Shown: positions 33,901 through 48,900, counted from the stretch's first letter. The stretch: 64,000 nucleotides of DNA from Agapetus fuscipes (GCA_951799405.1 OX637345.1:2852001-2916000); one strand, 5' to 3'. Translations and numbers: made by a program. Notes: generated by a model not told the origin, from the letters alone.

Positions 33901-36900
33901 ACACCGTTCTATCTGTAAAAAATATTATAGTCTATGTTATATTTTTTTTATACTATAAAAAAAAACCCTGATTATAGGGAATCAACTTTTTCCCAATGTT
34001 ACTATTTTTTTACTCATTCTAATCGAATCTAGTCTAGACATATTAAAGAAATTCTTCTGCTTTTCAAATGAGGTAAATATTTGAGCACAATTTTTTGTTA
34101 CTGCTAAAATTATTTTCTTTCATATCATTTACATTTCCTCTTAACACAAAAGTAGGTACCTAAAATATTTTACCAGGTATTAATTATTGCACAATATGGG
34201 GATTTGCAACTTAGATAAAAAGATAATGATATGCCATTCTTCTCACCTGTTGATCTACGCCAACTGCGTCCAGCCCCGTATACATAATGTTAACCCAGCC
34301 ATCTCGAGAAGACAGGACAAACAGCGACATAAGAGCTTTGCCCAAATCGTCAAAATTATATTTGCGATTGATCCACACATTCCCCTCGATCGCGAGGCAT
34401 TCCGTCTTGTTTTTCACTCCTTTGATGTTTTCGCCTTCGCAGTAGAAGAACGCGCCTTTGAACAACTGAAAACACACAAGAAAATATTGGAAACAATATC
34501 ATAGTTTGTTTTTGTACAACTTTTGCTTTTGACATGTTTTTGAAACCCGCCATTTTGGGATTGTACTGCAAATTCAAACTTAGAACTAAAATTCTACTTC
34601 CGGTTGTCATAGACCATAAGTTATTTTTATAAATTATCTACCTACCATTTTTAGTACTCTATTTGTAACTAACCGAATGCTTGAAATAATAAATAAAACC
34701 ACACGATAATTTTGCGAATGATTAAAAGAATGAAATAAGTATACCTTATTGATTTCGTGAGGTATTTAGAGGACAACTGACATGGCACACATATGCATTT
34801 TAAAAAGTATTTAGTAGCCATAAAAAGAAATGTCATGACTTTGACTCAAGTGGTGGATTTATTTTGTTCTAAATTTGAATATTTTAAAATGGTGTAGACT
34901 TGATAAATTGCAAGTGATTGAAATTGTAAATAACTCACCTGCACTCCGAGGATTCCAAATATTATAAAAAATGTACAACAAATCAGTACGATATTTCCGA
35001 TTGGTCGCAGTGAAGATAAGAGGGTTTGAACAACTAATTTCAAACCCGGAGCTCTGTTTATCACCCTCAATGGCCTGAGGGATCGCAATAACCTAAAAAC
35101 CTGAAAAATAAATGTTCAGTTTAATTGATATTGATAAAGTAGTTGTATGAAAATAAGCTTTTGGATGATTAATGAACGATGTTAAACTGAAAAAGTGCAA
35201 GCACATTCATTTACATCCAGAAGAAATTGATAAGGCAAAAGAGAAAATTAAAGATTTTTAATACAAGCTTTTATCTTTATTTCTTGACTTATGGTTTGAG
35301 GCTGACCATCCATACTGTAAAAAAATGTTCATTTTGCTAATGTCACCCCTGTTTCAAGGCAAGTCAGCAAGAGTTGCAGGGCTTATGTTCATTTGAGTTT
35401 GGGTTTTATGTTATAAGTCCACATGCGACATGTGTTATCGCAAACTTATACGTGTCTGCTTGTGAGATTGCATTTTATATTACTTAATCTTAAATGTAAT
35501 ATATCGTTGTAACTTAGATTAGGTATATTAGATTAGATCTAATGAAAATCTGTCGCTGTTCAATAAGGGGTAGACAGACTCTCTGCAGAGATGTCTCTAG
35601 TAATTTTTATTCTTGCATAGATACACAATTCATATCAATCATCCTGTTCATCAATTTCTTCCTTTTATATCCACTCTGTACCTATATTTCATTCTTTTAC
35701 AGTTTTGTCAATCTGCTATACCACCAATATTATAGGTAGATAGAAAACTATAAAACATGGCTGCGTATGAACAGCTTATCTCGCGTTCAAAAATATTATC
35801 CATACAGTTAATATTAATTTTTTTGGAGAACGTTTGAAAGCCTAATCAGCTGTTGACGTTCGGCCATGTTTTATAGCTTGCTATATCGATAAATTTGCCA
35901 AGACTGCTGAGGTAGTTTAAAATATACTTTTATCTATCTTCCTTTTTGAAATCTTGTTAGGATTGTTAAATTGAAAGAGGGGATTGTCTCACCCTTAAAA
36001 TACCGAATATCCTTGGACTGGATTCTGACAGTAAGGACATGAGTAAGTCTATAATTGAGATGATGACTAGGGAGCCGTCCATGATGTTCCAGCCGGACGT
36101 GAAGTATGCCTCTGGACCGTAGAACATTCCTGCCGCCACAACCTGGAACATAAAACAACGGTGAGTGCCATCTGTGTGGTGTCTAAAATAAAATGGTGGG
36201 CAGTATCTACGTGGTATCTCTTTTAAATCTTGAGGGCCATATGTGTGGTATCTCGTCTGAAAATGGAGAGCAGTATCCGTGTGGTACCTTCTTTAAAAAT
36301 AGATGGTGCCATGACTGCCATCTGTGTGGTAGTATCTCATAAAATAGGTGAGTGCCATCTGTGAGGTATCTCATAAGAAAATGGAAATCAGTATCTGTGT
36401 GGTATCTTCTTTAAAAATGGATAGTGCCATCTGTGTGGTAGTATCTCATAAAATCGCCAAGTAACACATGTGTGGTATAATAATAATAATAATCTATAAT
36501 CTAAGTTGCAAGGATATATTCATTTAAAGCTCTCAGATGTATGCCCACAAACCAACAAGTGTAGTTCGCGCTTACAAATGCTGAATGTGTACTTACAAAT
36601 AAAATCCAAGCCTCAAATGAACATAAGCCCCACAACTTTTGCCGACCTTCCCTGAAACAGGGGTGACATTGGCAAAGTGAACCATTTTTTACAGTATGGG
36701 TGGTCAGCCTCATACCAACCTATAAGTCAAGGAAGATATAAGTATCTAGTAAGAAAATGGAAAACAGTATCTGTGTGCTATCTTCTTTAAAAATGGATAG
36801 TGCCATCTGTGTGGTAGTATCTCATAAAATCGCCAAGTAACACATGTGTGGTATCTAGTAAGAAAATGGAAAGCAGTATCTGTGTGCTATCTTCTTTAAA

Positions 36901-39900
36901 GATGGATAGTGTCATCTGTGTGGTAGTAGTATCTCATAAAATAGGTCAGTAACATATGTGTGGTATCTCGTAAGAAAATGGAAAGCAGTTTATGTGTTGT
37001 ATCTTCTTTAAAAATGGATAGTGCCATCTGTGTGGTAGTATCTCATAAAATAGGTGAGTAACATAAATGTGTGGTATCTAGAAAGAAAATGAAAAGCAGT
37101 ATCTGTGTGATATCTCAATCATAAACTCGACGAGTGCCATCTATATCACAAGAAAATTGTGATCTTATATTTTTTTTTTATTGTATAGGTACCTATTTAG
37201 TAAAGGAGTGTGCTCCAAAATGGAATAACAACTCACATAATATACTACTTATTTTACATTCACCGACTTAACTTTTTCTTCTTTTTTGTGGTGAATTCCC
37301 GCGTAGAGCAGGAGCGCCAGTTTCGAGTTGATTTTTTTGAAGATTGGAGATAAACTAACCTTGACAAACATTTCCAGGGCAAAGACAGCAGTGAAGACGT
37401 AGTTTGCGGTCCCCAGAAACGCCCTCTCGGCACTGGTGGGCGGAATGTTGGGGCGCTCCATGGCCAGTGTGATGCAGTTCAGGGCTATGAAGAGGAGGAT
37501 GACGTTGTCGAACCACTTCCTCTCCACTATCCACGTGCAGAGGCGACGAAATCTAAAAAACAAAAGAAAAAGATCAGTCTCATATTAGGTATCTATCAGA
37601 CCGATCTAAGAGACCGGTCCGTAGCTCAGTGGTAACACTGCGGACTCTGAATGGGAAGGTTGTGGGTTCGATTCCCGGCGGAGGAGCACAAAAAAATATA
37701 CCATTTATATTTTCAAATTTGCTCTTCGCCGGGTTGAAAAATTCATAAACCTTTACCAATGACCGGTCACCAAAGGTCCATCCAGCCTTACAGCAACTGG
37801 GTCTTGCTTGAGAATTGGCGCTTTGTAGCGACGACGATCAAGCTCGTAAAAAGGTCGATAGCTCAATTGGTAGAATGTTTGCATTCCATGCCGAGAGCAA
37901 GGGTTCGATCTCGAAGGTTTACTCAGCCTTCACAAGAAATGAGAATCAGCCCCCCCCGGGAGCTGGGAAACCCCCACTTCAACTGAAAGTGGTTGGTGTG
38001 AGGCCGGCCCCCTTACCTGTAAAAATAAATAGTTCCCGAAGCGCCACATGCGACCCCTTCGGGGATAACGCAGGCAAGAAGTTCCACTATATGTGTAGCT
38101 TAGTTGCGTTTATCAATGAAGTCTGGACATGAAAATTTCCCTCGCAAAAAAGTCACAAGCAAATTTTTGTGTAAGAAATAAATCATGTTGATAAACAAAG
38201 AAATTTAACAATTTATGAAATGTTCTGCGAAAAACTTTGTAGAACTCCATTTAAAGAAAAATATTTATATGAAAAAAATCACGTGTAATTCTACTGAAAT
38301 TTATTTTAACAAGTAAAAAAAAATCAGTAGAATTAATTAATTAGGTTTTTTTTTTTAATAAAGAAATTTCTTAAATGTAGGTAGGTACAAGTAGGTAAAA
38401 TTATTTCATTAAAATATTTATTATGTGTATAGCCCTTTCATTAATAAAAAATGTATTTGTATATAATTATATAAATATATTGTTCCTAGACTTATAGGTT
38501 GCTATGCGGCTGACCACCCATACTGTAAAAAAATGGTTCACTTTGCCAATGTCACCCCTGTTTAAGGGAAGGACGGCAAGAGTTGCAAGGCTTATGTTCA
38601 TTTGTGATTGGGTTTTTATGTTGTAGGTCCACATGCGGCATGTGTTAGCGCGAAATTATACATATCTGCTTGTGGGAATGCATTTAATATAAATCTTAAA
38701 TGATATATATCTTTGCAGCTTAGATTAGATTAGATGTAAAATATAATGGTCCTTTACGAGCACTGTATTTCAGTTTCAATAACTAATCCAGTTTTTCATC
38801 AAATCTATTTCACATGAGATGCCATATCTAGTGTAATCTATCTATAATCTATAATCTAAGTTGCAAGGATATATTCATTCAAAGCTCTCAGATGTATGCC
38901 CACAAACAAACACGTGTAGTTCGCGCTTACAAATGCTGATTGTGTACTTACAAATAAAATCCAAACCTCAAATGAACATAAGCCCTGCAACTCTTGCCGA
39001 CATTCCCTGAAACAGGGGTGACATTGGCAAAGTGAACCATTTTTTACAGTATGGGTGGTCAGCCTCATACCAACCTATAAGTCAAGGAATCAAACCTCAA
39101 ATCATAATCATACATCAAAATTAATACCACAGACAAAGTGTTCCATTTTCAAAAAAATAATTTAACGGCTGTAATCACATTCTATACAATAGAGCTACAA
39201 ATACTTTTCAGTACTCACCGATTATTTTCTGAAAACAGATATAGAGCGTGCTCCTCGCGCTCCTTCATGCATCCCTTCGGCTCCAAGAATCGAAAGAGGT
39301 CTTTCAGTTTGTTGTTGCTGGATCTGTGCTCGCCGTTCATGCTCACGATGACGTTGGAGCTGCCGTTGTTTGTGCTGATGTCCTCGCGGATCTGTTTGAT
39401 GCTCGGCAGGGGGCTGGCGCCGCTGACGTCCATCTTTTCCGTTCCCGCCAGACTGGACAGGATCAGGTTGGACGCCTTGGGCGGCGACATTGTGTGCAGC
39501 TGCTGCTGGCTCTGCAGTTGGTGCGACTTCATCTCGTTGTGTTGTTTCTCTTTGGTCTCCAGCAATGGCGGATGACAGCCTGTTGGTGAGTGGACAGATG
39601 AAATAACAACAATAATGCCGACGATGTTACCATGTTGAAAGCACCGGTTCCCATCAGATCACCGAAGTTAAGCAACATTGGGCGCGGATGCTACTTGGAT
39701 GGGTGACCGCTCAGGTACACCGCGTGTCGTTGGCATCTTGGACCGGTCCGTAGTCCAGTGGCAGCACTTCGGGACTCGTAAATGGAAGGTTGTGGATTCG
39801 GATCCCGGCGGAGCACAAAATATACCATTTATATTTCCAAATGTGCTCTTCGCTGGGTTGAAAAATTCATAAACCTTTACCAAAGACCGGTCACTGAAAG

Positions 39901-42900
39901 GTCCATCCAACCTTACAACAACTGGGTCTTGCTTGAGAATTGGCGCTTTCTACAGCGACGACCAAGCTAGCAGAGGGCTCTTGAGGTGTGATACACACAA
40001 AAACAGCGCTCACTAGATAAATCATCCTAATATTATTAAATAAATTTACAATCGACTCGCGACGAATTCCGATGACAACATAATTGTAATGTCACACGGC
40101 CTGGTAATGAGGTAAGCAAGAAAAAGGCTAAAAAATATTTTGTTATTGGTTGCTAAGGATGATATACTAACGTTTGATCGCCGAGAAGAAAGTTACAAAT
40201 TGAAAAATGTTCCGACCTCATTGATAATGGACTTTTTGCAGCGAGCATGTGCTCGAATGATAGCTGGTCAGTCGAAATTTATCACATTACTAGTCTTCTC
40301 CAGTAACTTCCCTGGCTCCGTTTCCCAGAGTTTAAAGTATGCTCAATGGTCCACAAAGCTTTATTTGAAAACACACCCAAATAACTCGCTGATTTAATCC
40401 AGTCCGTCACCCTCGGCAAAAAAAGCCTCTCACTACGCTCGGCAGAAACCGGAGCCAAGTCACGTATTGAAGAGCCGATCAGAAGAGTAAACAGTGTTTG
40501 GAGAGCGTGTATTTGCAATTGCTGGTCCTCTGGCCTGGAACCGCCTGCCTCATCATGTGAGAGAGATACCCATAAGAGCAAATATCTCTAACTTTGTGGA
40601 CACGAGCTTTGGGATAGCTGGGCCAGTTGCCTGGAACAAGCTGCCTGTCGACCTTCGCTCTGACCAGCCCACCATCATCTTTAGAAGAGGACTTAAGAAA
40701 ATGCTGTTTTCGAAGAGCCACGGCGCCCTTGAGATGGTCAGTGATCATTAAACGGCGCCACCCATCATCATCATCATCATCAGCTAGAGAACCATGAAAA
40801 GCTCCGGAATGCACTGAAGACAAGCAGATTTCTGGTATTACATGCACAAGCGCCCTTGGAGTGACTACGAGTATATCATGAAAGAGCGCTATAAAGAAAT
40901 CGCCATCAGTTGTTGTACCTGTCAGCAGGTCTGGAGTGAGGGACAGTCTGTGGTGCGCCATCCTCTGCATCAGGTTCTTGGGAGTTGCGTACTGAATGTT
41001 GGCGGGAAGGTTGCACTTTTGAGGTACTGACGACTGAGATAAAGGCACGGAACCACTCCAAGCCACCTGAAAGTACCATAAAACATTTCAATTAGTATTA
41101 AATGAAACCTTCAAATTTATACACATGCTAAAAGAGCGCCGTTTTTGTGTGTCACACCTCAAGGACCTCCATCATGAATGTGATATTTTTAAAAGGTTCG
41201 ACGTCAATGCTCCTTTAAAAATGTTAACAGATAACAAATGGCAGGCTTTTCCACTCCATCGGTCCCGCAATCTGGATAGCACGATCCCCAAAATTAGTGC
41301 AAATTCGATCGCGAGGCTGCATCAACCTGACAGCACCACTCCCCGGTGACATTAATGTCCATCCCTTCACACTGACCTCAACGGGAGAAAACATGTCTGC
41401 CGGATATGACAAAAGATTCCGAATTCCTGCATTGCATTTGAAGGTGAGGCTGCATCAACCTGACAGCCCCACTCCCCATTTACCTTGCCCGCCCCCTTAC
41501 TTTCACCTCAACGGGGGAAAACATGTCTGCCAGATATGACAAGATTCCGTTTCCTCACTCTGGGCGGTAGTCTGTTTCACTCGGAAAGCGCGATCCCCAA
41601 AATTAGTGCAAATTTGATCGCGAGTCTGCATCAACCTGACAGCGCCACTCCCTGCTAACCTCAATGTCCATCCCCTCACAGTCAACTCCACGAGGGATAC
41701 ATGTCTACCAGAAGTCATACCATTTAGGACTTTGATTACAATAGATACATGCCGTAGACCACTCTCTAAGGAAGACGAAACCAATGTAGTTCTTTCAACA
41801 GTGGATTGATGGGAGAGAATTTAAACATCCCGAAGATCAGTTCAGTAGCCACATTCAAAACAGACTGGAATCTGTTCAGTTGCATTTTTGGCTGGTCATC
41901 AAAATATTGTTGCAAGCCAATCCCGGTCGAGGACGCCAACCACAAATTCCTTTTGTGTTTAGCACGAAATATCAAGGAGCGCATCCCGATGCAGTTGCAT
42001 CGAGTCAGTAACTTCCGATTTTGCCTTGTTTTCTCTAGTGAAAAAACAAGTAGATCTAGAATCACTGCTGGGTTGGGTCACGACCATCGGGAAGGTCTTC
42101 CGCGCTAAAAAAATCATAGCATTGCATGAGCGTTCTGTGATACGCTTCCCCGGATGGAAGTGTACAAACGGAACGGGTATGAGGATGGGCTTGCGCAAGA
42201 CAATCCTGCGATTGAAAACAAAGAATAAGAAGCAACAAATAGAATTATATTACCTGTGGAACAGAGCTGTATGTCGAAGCTCTTTCCCTGACAGAGTTTT
42301 GGGGCGACAATCCTTTGAAGCTATTTTGGGGAGACAGTCCTTTGGCAGACTTGTTGTTCGGCGTGTCTCCCTGTGTGTCGTTTTGGATACGATTCGTAGA
42401 CTGGAGCAACAAGTCGTTTTTGCGTAAATTTTGATTTAGCGATCCAGAACCTAAAAGGAATTTATTTAACAATAATGAAATACCTATATTGCAGTAATAC
42501 AAAAGTGTAATGTACTTTTTTTAGATTAAAATAAAAACGGCTTTGTTTTAATTCACATGAGTTTATTTTTGTACACGACCAGTTTCGGGAGAAGCAGTAC
42601 CTCCCATCTTCAGGTGTAAATATAACCTTAAATAGAATCTTAAGTACAGAGCCTTAAATAGAAACTTAAGTACCTCCCATCTTCAGGTGTAAATAAAACC
42701 GTAAATAGAATCTTAAGTACCTACACATCAACAAAAAATATTTTTCTTTGTAAGTTACGAAACCAATACAAGATACATTTTATTAAGATTTCAATTATTT
42801 GTAGGTTGAATAGTCAAAACTATTATGTGATCCCACAATGACTAGTTATGACTAAGCAATAGAAATAAAAAGCAATGTATGGGACACGCGTGGCTAGAGT

Positions 42901-45900
42901 ATTGGTTAATCTAATCTAATCTAAGTTGCAAAGATATGTTATATTGGAGATTCACATTACATGCATTTTCACAACCAGACACGTACGAGTTCGCGCTTGC
43001 ACATGTCGCATGTGAACCTACAACAACAACCAAACCTCAAATGGACATACACCCTGCAACTCTTGCCGTCGTTTCCTGAGACAGGGATGACATTGGCAAA
43101 GTGAACCATTGTGAATCAAAGTGAACAAAAACTTGTCACAGCATGATTCTTACATTTTCAAATAAAACTAATTTGTCGTAAATCGGATATAAGACAAACC
43201 ATAAATAAGAGTTTTAACCAGTTCATCTTTGCTCACCACATAACAAGGGTGTATTTTAAAGATGTGGTTTACGAGAATAAAGCAAGCTATTCAAGAAATA
43301 GTTTGTTTAATATCCAAAATTTATTATTAATTTTAATTTCAAAACATTCTTCCATTGATTGCGTGATCAATCATTTGTTCCAGCATTCTTTCGATCTTTC
43401 ACACATTCTCAATTTTCACAACATTAATTTTCATCAAATTCCTTTCTTACAACATCAAACAATTTCACCCTTTTCTAATCCACATGTCTTCATTCTACCA
43501 CTCCACAACTAAGAAAGTTTTACTTAGCAAAATTTGACTTACAATTTGAGTGATCCCTTCCATTGTTCAAAATAACAACCGCATCTGAATCCGATCCACA
43601 CCTGTTCTTTGTATTTGAATTCTTTCTTCTCAAACTCGGTCGTTTCAGCTTCCAACTGTATCCCCTGCTAATCTTACTCTTTGCCATATTTGCCAGTTGA
43701 TTCTCTTCAGAGTTGCTCAACTGATTCTTGTCACTGATCAAACTAGACTTATCCGATAGATTGATTATGTTATTGTTTGACGGAATCATTATGTCTTTTT
43801 GGAGGGAACTTTTAGACAGCTGGATGTTCTTTTCGTATTGCGTTGGGGAGTAGTTTGAGATCGTGTTGTCCAGTTTCTCTGTGGATCCTGTGATTGCTGG
43901 TTTTGGAATTCCCAAACGGTCTTGACCGTTGGACATTTTGGTCTCTGCTATGTTCAGCTTGTCTTTTTCTAGCTTCATTGGTGCCGCGACGTTTTTCGCC
44001 CTGCTTGCTGAGTGTAGAGTCAGAGTGAAGCTGTTTGGAGGTTTTAGCAAGCCTGGAATACTGGCCGACTGCAAAAATATACAAACCAAGTTTGAAAATC
44101 AGAATTTTTTTGTAAGATATCGTTTGAGAGAGACTCCCTAGATTTTAGAGAATCTAGAAGTTTATGACACTTCGCTCCCCCAGTTCTTGTTTACCGTATA
44201 CGCCAATCTTGTCAAATATGACTTTTTCATGTAGTTGTCTAAGAATCAAATTCTACACAATCTGAGCTAAGAAAAACCGTAAAACTCGATAATGTGAGAG
44301 TTCTTTAAATATTTTTTCAATAAATTTCTTGTTTTCATAAGACACATTGGTCCAGTACACATGTAAACATTGCTCATGTAAAATTTTCTCAATGGCGTAA
44401 ACGATAAACAAGAACTAAGGCAGTGACTTGTTGAAGGGATGCACAGGTGTAGGTGTTGGTGAGGTGTCAATTTGTATCTTGAAGTGCTTTTCTGTTAAAT
44501 TTCTTACGACCTTAAGGCGACGAGATAGCGATTTATGTCCAAAAATAAGGTGTATTGTGATTTTTTATCTATGGAGTTCTTTCGCAAGCGCTAGCAAGCT
44601 CCGATTTGGATTGATATCCACAGTGTGCGAAATTGAGCAGAATAACGCTTACTGGTTCCTAAAACGGGCAGTTTGGCAAAGGGATGAGTCGTGAAAACGT
44701 TAATTAACAATGGATTAAAAGGTTTGCTTTCAACACTTACTGAAGTATTGTCGATGCTTTGCAGACTCCCCAGCAATGACGAATGCGACAGGCTGTAGTT
44801 GAACTCCTTGAAGGAGGCTCCTGGCTCCAGGGTGGTGCTGGGAGAGTCTTGCGGAGTCGCAGCCGTTGTGGTGATGACTGGAACAGCCTGCTTCATCAAC
44901 GTCTCCTTCTGGAGATTGTTGCACTTGGTCTCGGAGCCGCTGTCAGGGTTTCTGTTGTGATGCCGACGATGGTGGTGGTGGTGCCTTGGCTTTGTGGAGC
45001 TCTGATGATGTTGCTTGTTGTGATGGTTGTGGTGCTTGCCGCGATGGTTGTCTTTCGCCTTGTGGATATCATCGGCTGATCGCCATTGGTTTTTTATTTC
45101 GGGCTGAAATGTAAAGTTTATTATACATCAAATATCACCCAAGCACTTCATACTTCCAGGATTTGAAGCGGCTCATGGATGCCTCCTCCTATTCGCAGCT
45201 CAAGAAGATGACAACTGACAGAGACAGATGGTTGGCACAACAAGGCACTGCCTTTACAAGAGGATGGCAACCAACAGAGACAGATGGCTGGCACAACAAG
45301 GCACTGCCTTTACAGGAGGATGGCAACTAACTGAGACAGATAACTGGTACAACAAGGCACTGCCTTTACAAGAGGATGGCAACTAAATGAGACAGATTGC
45401 TAGTACAGCAAGGCACTGCCTTTACAAGATTATGACGATGAATATACATTAGATATTAACGGTTTTATAGTCTAGTGTTTAACGCTTCAAATTCGTAATC
45501 AGATGCAATCTAGTTCGATTCCAATTGGAAGTGGAATTCTAAAAAAATGCATTAAATTGAATGTATGTTTTTATTTTTCGATAGATTCCTAAGCCGCTCA
45601 TTTTTTTTAATCATATAAAATCAGGAAACGTTAAAGATTCTCAGAATTGTTCTTGTGAAGTTTGACGCTGATCGGATTACAACATTGATCTAAATAAAAT
45701 ATATAGATGGAGCATTAGCGTATAATTATATACGATCCACATCACAGTTCCATCAAATTTTCAAATTTCCCCACATAAAAGAAATACTCGTATGTTAATT
45801 TAATGAAATAAAACTCATGATAAGTGCGTGACGAATTATTATAAACAAAAGAATACAGTAAAAAACCACAAAATATAAATAAAAAACTCAGTTCTTCATA

Positions 45901-48900
45901 CTTATACCCATTATTGACGATAGTTTTTTTTTCTTATATTGGACGCATTAATCGTATTTTTTAAGGTTTATTTAGATATAAATACAAAAGGAATAAAGAT
46001 ATTTAGATATTAAAATGTAAATAAGAATTTTAGACCACTTTCAGAGATGCTCCTTTAAAATAACGGAGAAAAAAATCTGCTGATATTCATATACTCGTAT
46101 TTTCAAATAATGCTCTATTACATAAAAGTAAGATATGGGTACTAATACGTCTTTTTTTGTTTAGGTTTTTTTTAGTTCTTACACAGCCTTAAATATTATG
46201 CACTGAATTTTTTTAAAAAATAAAAATTTATTCGTATTGAGCTATTTTTCCTTACATTTTGGGAAACGTATGTTGTGAGACGTCAGCCTCAGCTGTCGCC
46301 TGTTAGGTTTTCTTCACTTCGGCTTGAGTACCATGGAGTTCTATTAAATGGAGAGGCTATTTATTTGATTTAGTTCTAAACACTGTGTTCCATACAGTCA
46401 CTGAAATCTAATTTCGCCAGACTTTGTCCCTTGTTTTGTCTCGCTCGCACAACATACGTTTTTTGTTGTTGTCCTTTTCTATCACGTTATGCGTCCCTAC
46501 TCCGTCGTTAATTTATGTAAGCAGGTAATATTGCTTAGCAACGAATTGTTGATGTTATTTTCGTTGACAACATAATTTAGTGTTGTCAAAGGTTTTGACA
46601 ATATCTGATACTTTTTAATGCTTCTGTTCCATAAATGTAAATATTTTACTTAATGTTACGTAATTACTTGTGAAAATTATTTCAATTACATTTTTTTAAT
46701 TTTAAGTTTTTTCAATGATGTTAGGAGTAATACCTATAGAAGACAAAGTAAAAAAAATATTCTTTTTAATCCAATTTCCTTGAAATATAAAAGGATAAAT
46801 GAAACAAAAAGTGTAGGGTAGAAATTGAAATTTTGAATTTTGAAATACAGACCACTTCAAATACATACATTTCACAAAAAAAAAATGTTCTCACGTGACG
46901 GTATCAGATACTATATTTTATCATCATCACATCTCTATCACTAAAAATGGCCGACGGTTTGACAGCGGGGCTATTGTTTTGTGGCTAAAGGCATCGGCAG
47001 ATAAAATATCAATTGAATTTACTTAAATATTAATATTCACTGGTAATTACAAGTGAAAAGTTACTCCAGACTTTTTAAAACAATTTTTCGTATTGTTTGT
47101 GCATTTGGAAAATGTGTGGCTTGGCATTTTGATGATTTTTCTTTCCAGTTAGGAAACACACCTGTTAATAGTTGGAAGGTTACCGATAGACTGAATTTGG
47201 ATTTTTGTATGATGAGTGGGGTAGCGCATTTCTAATTCACAAAGGATTGCTTTCTCAGCCCATCCAGTCCTTACAAATCCATGTTGAGTACGGACCCTGA
47301 CGTTGTCATGGAGATCAGAAAGAGACAGGAACATAACAAAATTTCTAATGTTTCTTTCTCTTTCTTTCTACAATTTTGTGGCACAACCGTTTGTATAGGA
47401 AAACACTCACGCGCTCCATCTATGTATATTATTTATATCGATGGATTACAAACATTTTTTCGATACTCTTTTGTTCATATAAAATGTATTGTAAAAAATG
47501 CTCCCTATGCCTGGCATTGCACGCGTCCATTACGACTTCATTATTATAGGTGAATTTATTTTAATTTTGAATTTGGAACGTTCAATGTTGTCATCATTAC
47601 AAAAAAGACTTCCCAACTATTTTCCTTACTTTTAGGGATTTTTAAATTTGGAATAAGTTCAAAATACATTTATGAAATGTTTTTATTTATTTAAATATAT
47701 TTGTGGTTACCTGCGTAAAGCTTTCACTGGATTCAGACGGAGTCCTCGACTCTTCGTACTGCAAGCCATTGTTCTCAGCGAAGCATTCAGCTGACAGTTT
47801 GGACTTGGCCAACTCCCGCTGCTCTCTTTCCCGTCTTTCGTTTCTCTGAAAAAAATACAGATGTCACTTTTCGATTTCCTACCATAAAAAAGATTAAAAA
47901 ATCTTGTACTCATGTTGAAAAATTTATTAGGAATGCAAATGAATGTGTACTCCACATTGGTACTCCATCTTATTGAACTATGAAAGTAAGTGAGGGGTAA
48001 ATTGACCAAATGATGGTTTTATTTCATACTGTTATGAATATACAAGACAATTAGTATACTTAGATGGTTTGGACATTTGGAGAGAATGAATGAGGAAAGA
48101 ATGACGAAGAAAGTATATGCTGCAAGAATTGATGGATGTCGTGGAAGAGGAAGACCGAGAAAGGTATGGATGGACCAAATTTTCGAAATAGCGAGTGAAT
48201 GGGATATCATAATAAAAGGAGGACTTGTATGAAAAAGGTTATGACTCTGGATGAAATGAAAGAAGTATGCAAGGACAGGAAGAAGTGGCGGCTAATCTGC
48301 AATGCTGATTTTTAATGTTGGTTTATTGGCTTGCTACATTTTTTGCATAAGACATTTTTTACTTTTTGTATAGATTTATTTTTAAGGTTTTGTTGTTTTC
48401 TTATACTTAAATGTTATTTATTACTCGTATTCCTTGACTTATAGGTTGGTATGAGGCTGACCACCCATACTGTAAAAAATGGTTCACTTTGCCAATGTCA
48501 CCCCTGTTTCAGGGAATGTCGGCAAGAGTTGCAGGGCTTATGTTCATTTGAGGTTTGGATTTTATTTGTAAGTACACAATCAGCATTTGTAAGCGCGAAC
48601 TACACGTGTTTGTTTGTGGGCATACATCTGAGAGCTTTGAATGAATATATCCTTGCAACTTAGATTATAGATTATAGATTAGTAGCTGTGTCATGGTTTA
48701 TCACAAGATATGAGCACCAGCCCCTTTGGGAGTTGGGAAAAACCCCCACTTCAACTGAAATGGTTGGCGCAAGGCCGGCCCTTTACCTGTAAAATTATAA
48801 AGGTTCCATTCGCCACATGCGGAGAGAACGCGGTAAGGAGCTACAATACATGTGGAGCTTAGTCACTTTTCACGTTCAAGAAAAAAAAATCTGATGATTT

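Noticed and set aside
36160..37140. CRISPR-like array
   Set aside because: Units are irregular, without unique spacers, and the DNA is a eukaryotic intron.
39617..39734. A genuine 5S rRNA gene
   Set aside because: It runs straight into a SINE body without a T-run terminator, and a second copy with the same fusion exists at 14820.
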